NCBI RefSeq assembly: GCF_014199985.1
Contig: NZ_JACHOS010000003.1
Span: 84,362-148,361 of the forward strand
DNA length: 64,000 bases
Origin: Methylorubrum rhodesianum
GTDB lineage: Bacteria; Pseudomonadota; Alphaproteobacteria; Rhizobiales; Beijerinckiaceae
Reading direction: 5' to 3'
Positions within the stretch are counted from its first letter, which is position 1; each line of letters opens with the position of its first letter. The notes beneath the pieces are model-generated. The model saw only the letters and a list, made by a program, of their open reading frames with translations. It was not told the DNA's origin and did no database searches. Shown here one piece after another: positions 61,184-64,000 of the stretch. The translations under genes were made by a program, and so were the position numbers.

Positions 61184-62245
61184 ATGACCGGAACGGCACT
61201 GATCGCGGGCGTCGGCGGCATCGTCGGCAACAACCTCGCCCGGCACCTCGTCGGGCGGGGCTGGACGGTCGAGGGGCTCGCCCGCCGCCCGCCGGACATT
61301 GCCGGCGTCTCGCCGGTCGCCGCCGACCTGCTCGACCCGGAGGGGCTGGCCCGGGCGCTCGACGGGCATGCGCCCAGCCACGTCTTCCTCGCCACTTGGC
61401 TGCGCCAAGCCACGGAGGCCGAGAACATCCGCGTGAACGCGGCGATGGTCGCAAATCTGCTCGAGGCCCTGCGCCCGGCCGGCAGCGTGCGCCACGTGGC
61501 GCTGGTGACGGGCCTCAAGCACTATCTCGGGCCGTTCGAGGCCTATGGCAAAGGCAGCCTGCCGCCGACGCCGTTTCGCGAAGACCTGCCGCGCCTTCCG
61601 GTCGAGAATTTCTACTACGCGCAGGAGGATGCGGTGTTCGAGGCCGCCGCGCGCCAGAATTTCACCTGGACCGTGCACCGCCCGCACACCATCGTCGGCT
61701 ATGCGCTCGGCAACGCCATGAACATGGGCGTGACGCTGGCCGTCTACGCCACGCTCTGCCGGGAGACCGGGCGCCCCTTCCGCTTCCCCGGCTCGGCGGC
61801 GCAGTGGAACGGGCTCACCGACGTCACCGATGCGCGGCTCCTGGCTCGCCACCTCGAATGGGCGGCGCTGACGGAGGCGGCGCACAATGAGGCCTTCAAC
61901 GTCGTCAACGGCGACGTCTTCCGCTGGCAATGGATGTGGGGGCAACTCGCCCGATGGTTCGGGGTCGAACCCGCGCCCTTCGACGGGGAGGTCAACCCGC
62001 TCGAACACCAATTGGCGGGCGCCGCCCCGCTCTGGGCGGAGATCGCGGCGCGCCACGGCCTGATCGAGCCCGACCTCAACCGCCTGGCGTCGGCTTGGCA
62101 CACCGATGCCGATCTCGGCCGCCCGATCGAGGTCGTCACCGACATGAGCAAGAGCCGCCGCCTGGGCTTTCTCGACTACCAGCCCTCGGACGACGCCTTC
62201 TTCGACCTGTTCGCCCGGCTGCGGGCCGACCGGGTCATCCCGTGA
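61184..62245 (+). CDS. PRISE-type SDR reductase
   Basis: A 353-residue extended SDR. The cofactor motif is LIAGVGGIVGNNLARHLVGR. HVALVTGLKHYLGPFEAYG, the VENFYYAQEDAVFEA active-site stretch (Tyr in NFYYxxED), TVHRPHTIVGYALGNAMNMG and FNVVNGDVFRWQWMWGQLA are typical of the progesterone-5-beta-reductase/iridoid-synthase-like (PRISE) enzymes. These reduce activated enones with NADPH. GGAG lies 9 bp before the ATG. Divergent from the HxlR regulator, which suggests induction by a reactive carbonyl compound (inference). Confidence 0.83.
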   Translation: MTGTALIAGVGGIVGNNLARHLVGRGWTVEGLARRPPDIAGVSPVAADLLDPEGLARALDGHAPSHVFLATWLRQATEAENIRVNAAMVANLLEALRPAGSVRHVALVTGLKHYLGPFEAYGKGSLPPTPFREDLPRLPVENFYYAQEDAVFEAAARQNFTWTVHRPHTIVGYALGNAMNMGVTLAVYATLCRETGRPFRFPGSAAQWNGLTDVTDARLLARHLEWAALTEAAHNEAFNVVNGDVFRWQWMWGQLARWFGVEPAPFDGEVNPLEHQLAGAAPLWAEIAARHGLIEPDLNRLASAWHTDADLGRPIEVVTDMSKSRRLGFLDYQPSDDAFFDLFARLRADRVIP

Positions 62246-62258
62246 CCGACGGTGAGGC

Positions 62259-64000
<1,742 letters not shown>

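Overview
The window looks like chromosomal DNA of a high-GC alphaproteobacterial methylotroph of the Methylobacterium/Methylorubrum type. The clearest pointers are a small dihydrofolate-reductase-like protein that I read as DmrA (dihydromethanopterin reductase, known from M. extorquens), a malyl-CoA-lyase-type enzyme, and the order rpsF-rpsR-DUF2232-rplI-dnaB-alr-radA ... cvpA-purF-SDR. The species call is inference; no rRNA or tRNA gene was seen.

Layout. 1-4.6 kb: left-edge GAF sensor protein, Crp/Fnr regulator with a perfect operator-like palindrome in its promoter, GH25 muramidase lipoprotein, DUF488 protein, UbiH-type hydroxylase. 5-8.3 kb: two small ORFs, quinone oxidoreductase, nicotinamidase. 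7.4-10.3 kb: overlapping p-aminobenzoate operon pabB-pabA-pabC. 10.4-14.3 kb: a decayed DUF4279-like pseudogene, rimO, small genes, mazG. 14.4-17.0 kb: a plasmid-type replication module inside the chromosome, consisting of an iteron array, a complete RepA initiator, a cluster of GGAATA/TATTCC palindromes and a HARE-HTH protein. 17-28.4 kb: patatin lipase, malyl-CoA-lyase-like enzyme, hspQ, membrane GGDEF protein, RND efflux pair, HD-GYP protein. 28.4-35.2 kb: agmatinase, FemAB-like protein, then ubiE-ubiB-coaBC. 35.4-40.4 kb: GT61 glycosyltransferase, dmrA, SDR, purF, cvpA. 40.8-42.6 kb: Tat-exported metallo-beta-lactamase-fold protein overlapping a SCO1 gene, inserted between cvpA and radA. 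42.6-49.6 kb: radA, alr, dnaB, rplI, DUF2232, rpsR, rpsF. 49.9-59.2 kb: accessory genes including an AAC(3)-I-type acetyltransferase, cspA, a peptide-deformylase homologue lacking catalytic residues, and a ZnuD-like TonB receptor behind a repeated operator. 59.3-64 kb: GntP permease, HxlR regulator with divergent PRISE-type reductase, and aspartase with a long Lys/Ala-rich N-terminal extension running to the right edge.

Links between genes. PabABC make p-aminobenzoate, a precursor of both folate and methanopterin, and DmrA would complete the methanopterin route. UbiH, UbiB and UbiE belong to ubiquinone synthesis. The most interesting element is the RepA/iteron module, which could be a captured plasmid, a silent or conditional second origin, or an initiator reused as a regulator. 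Other points worth checking are an alanine racemase with no canonical start codon but an ATA behind a strong Shine-Dalgarno sequence, and the degenerate deformylase.
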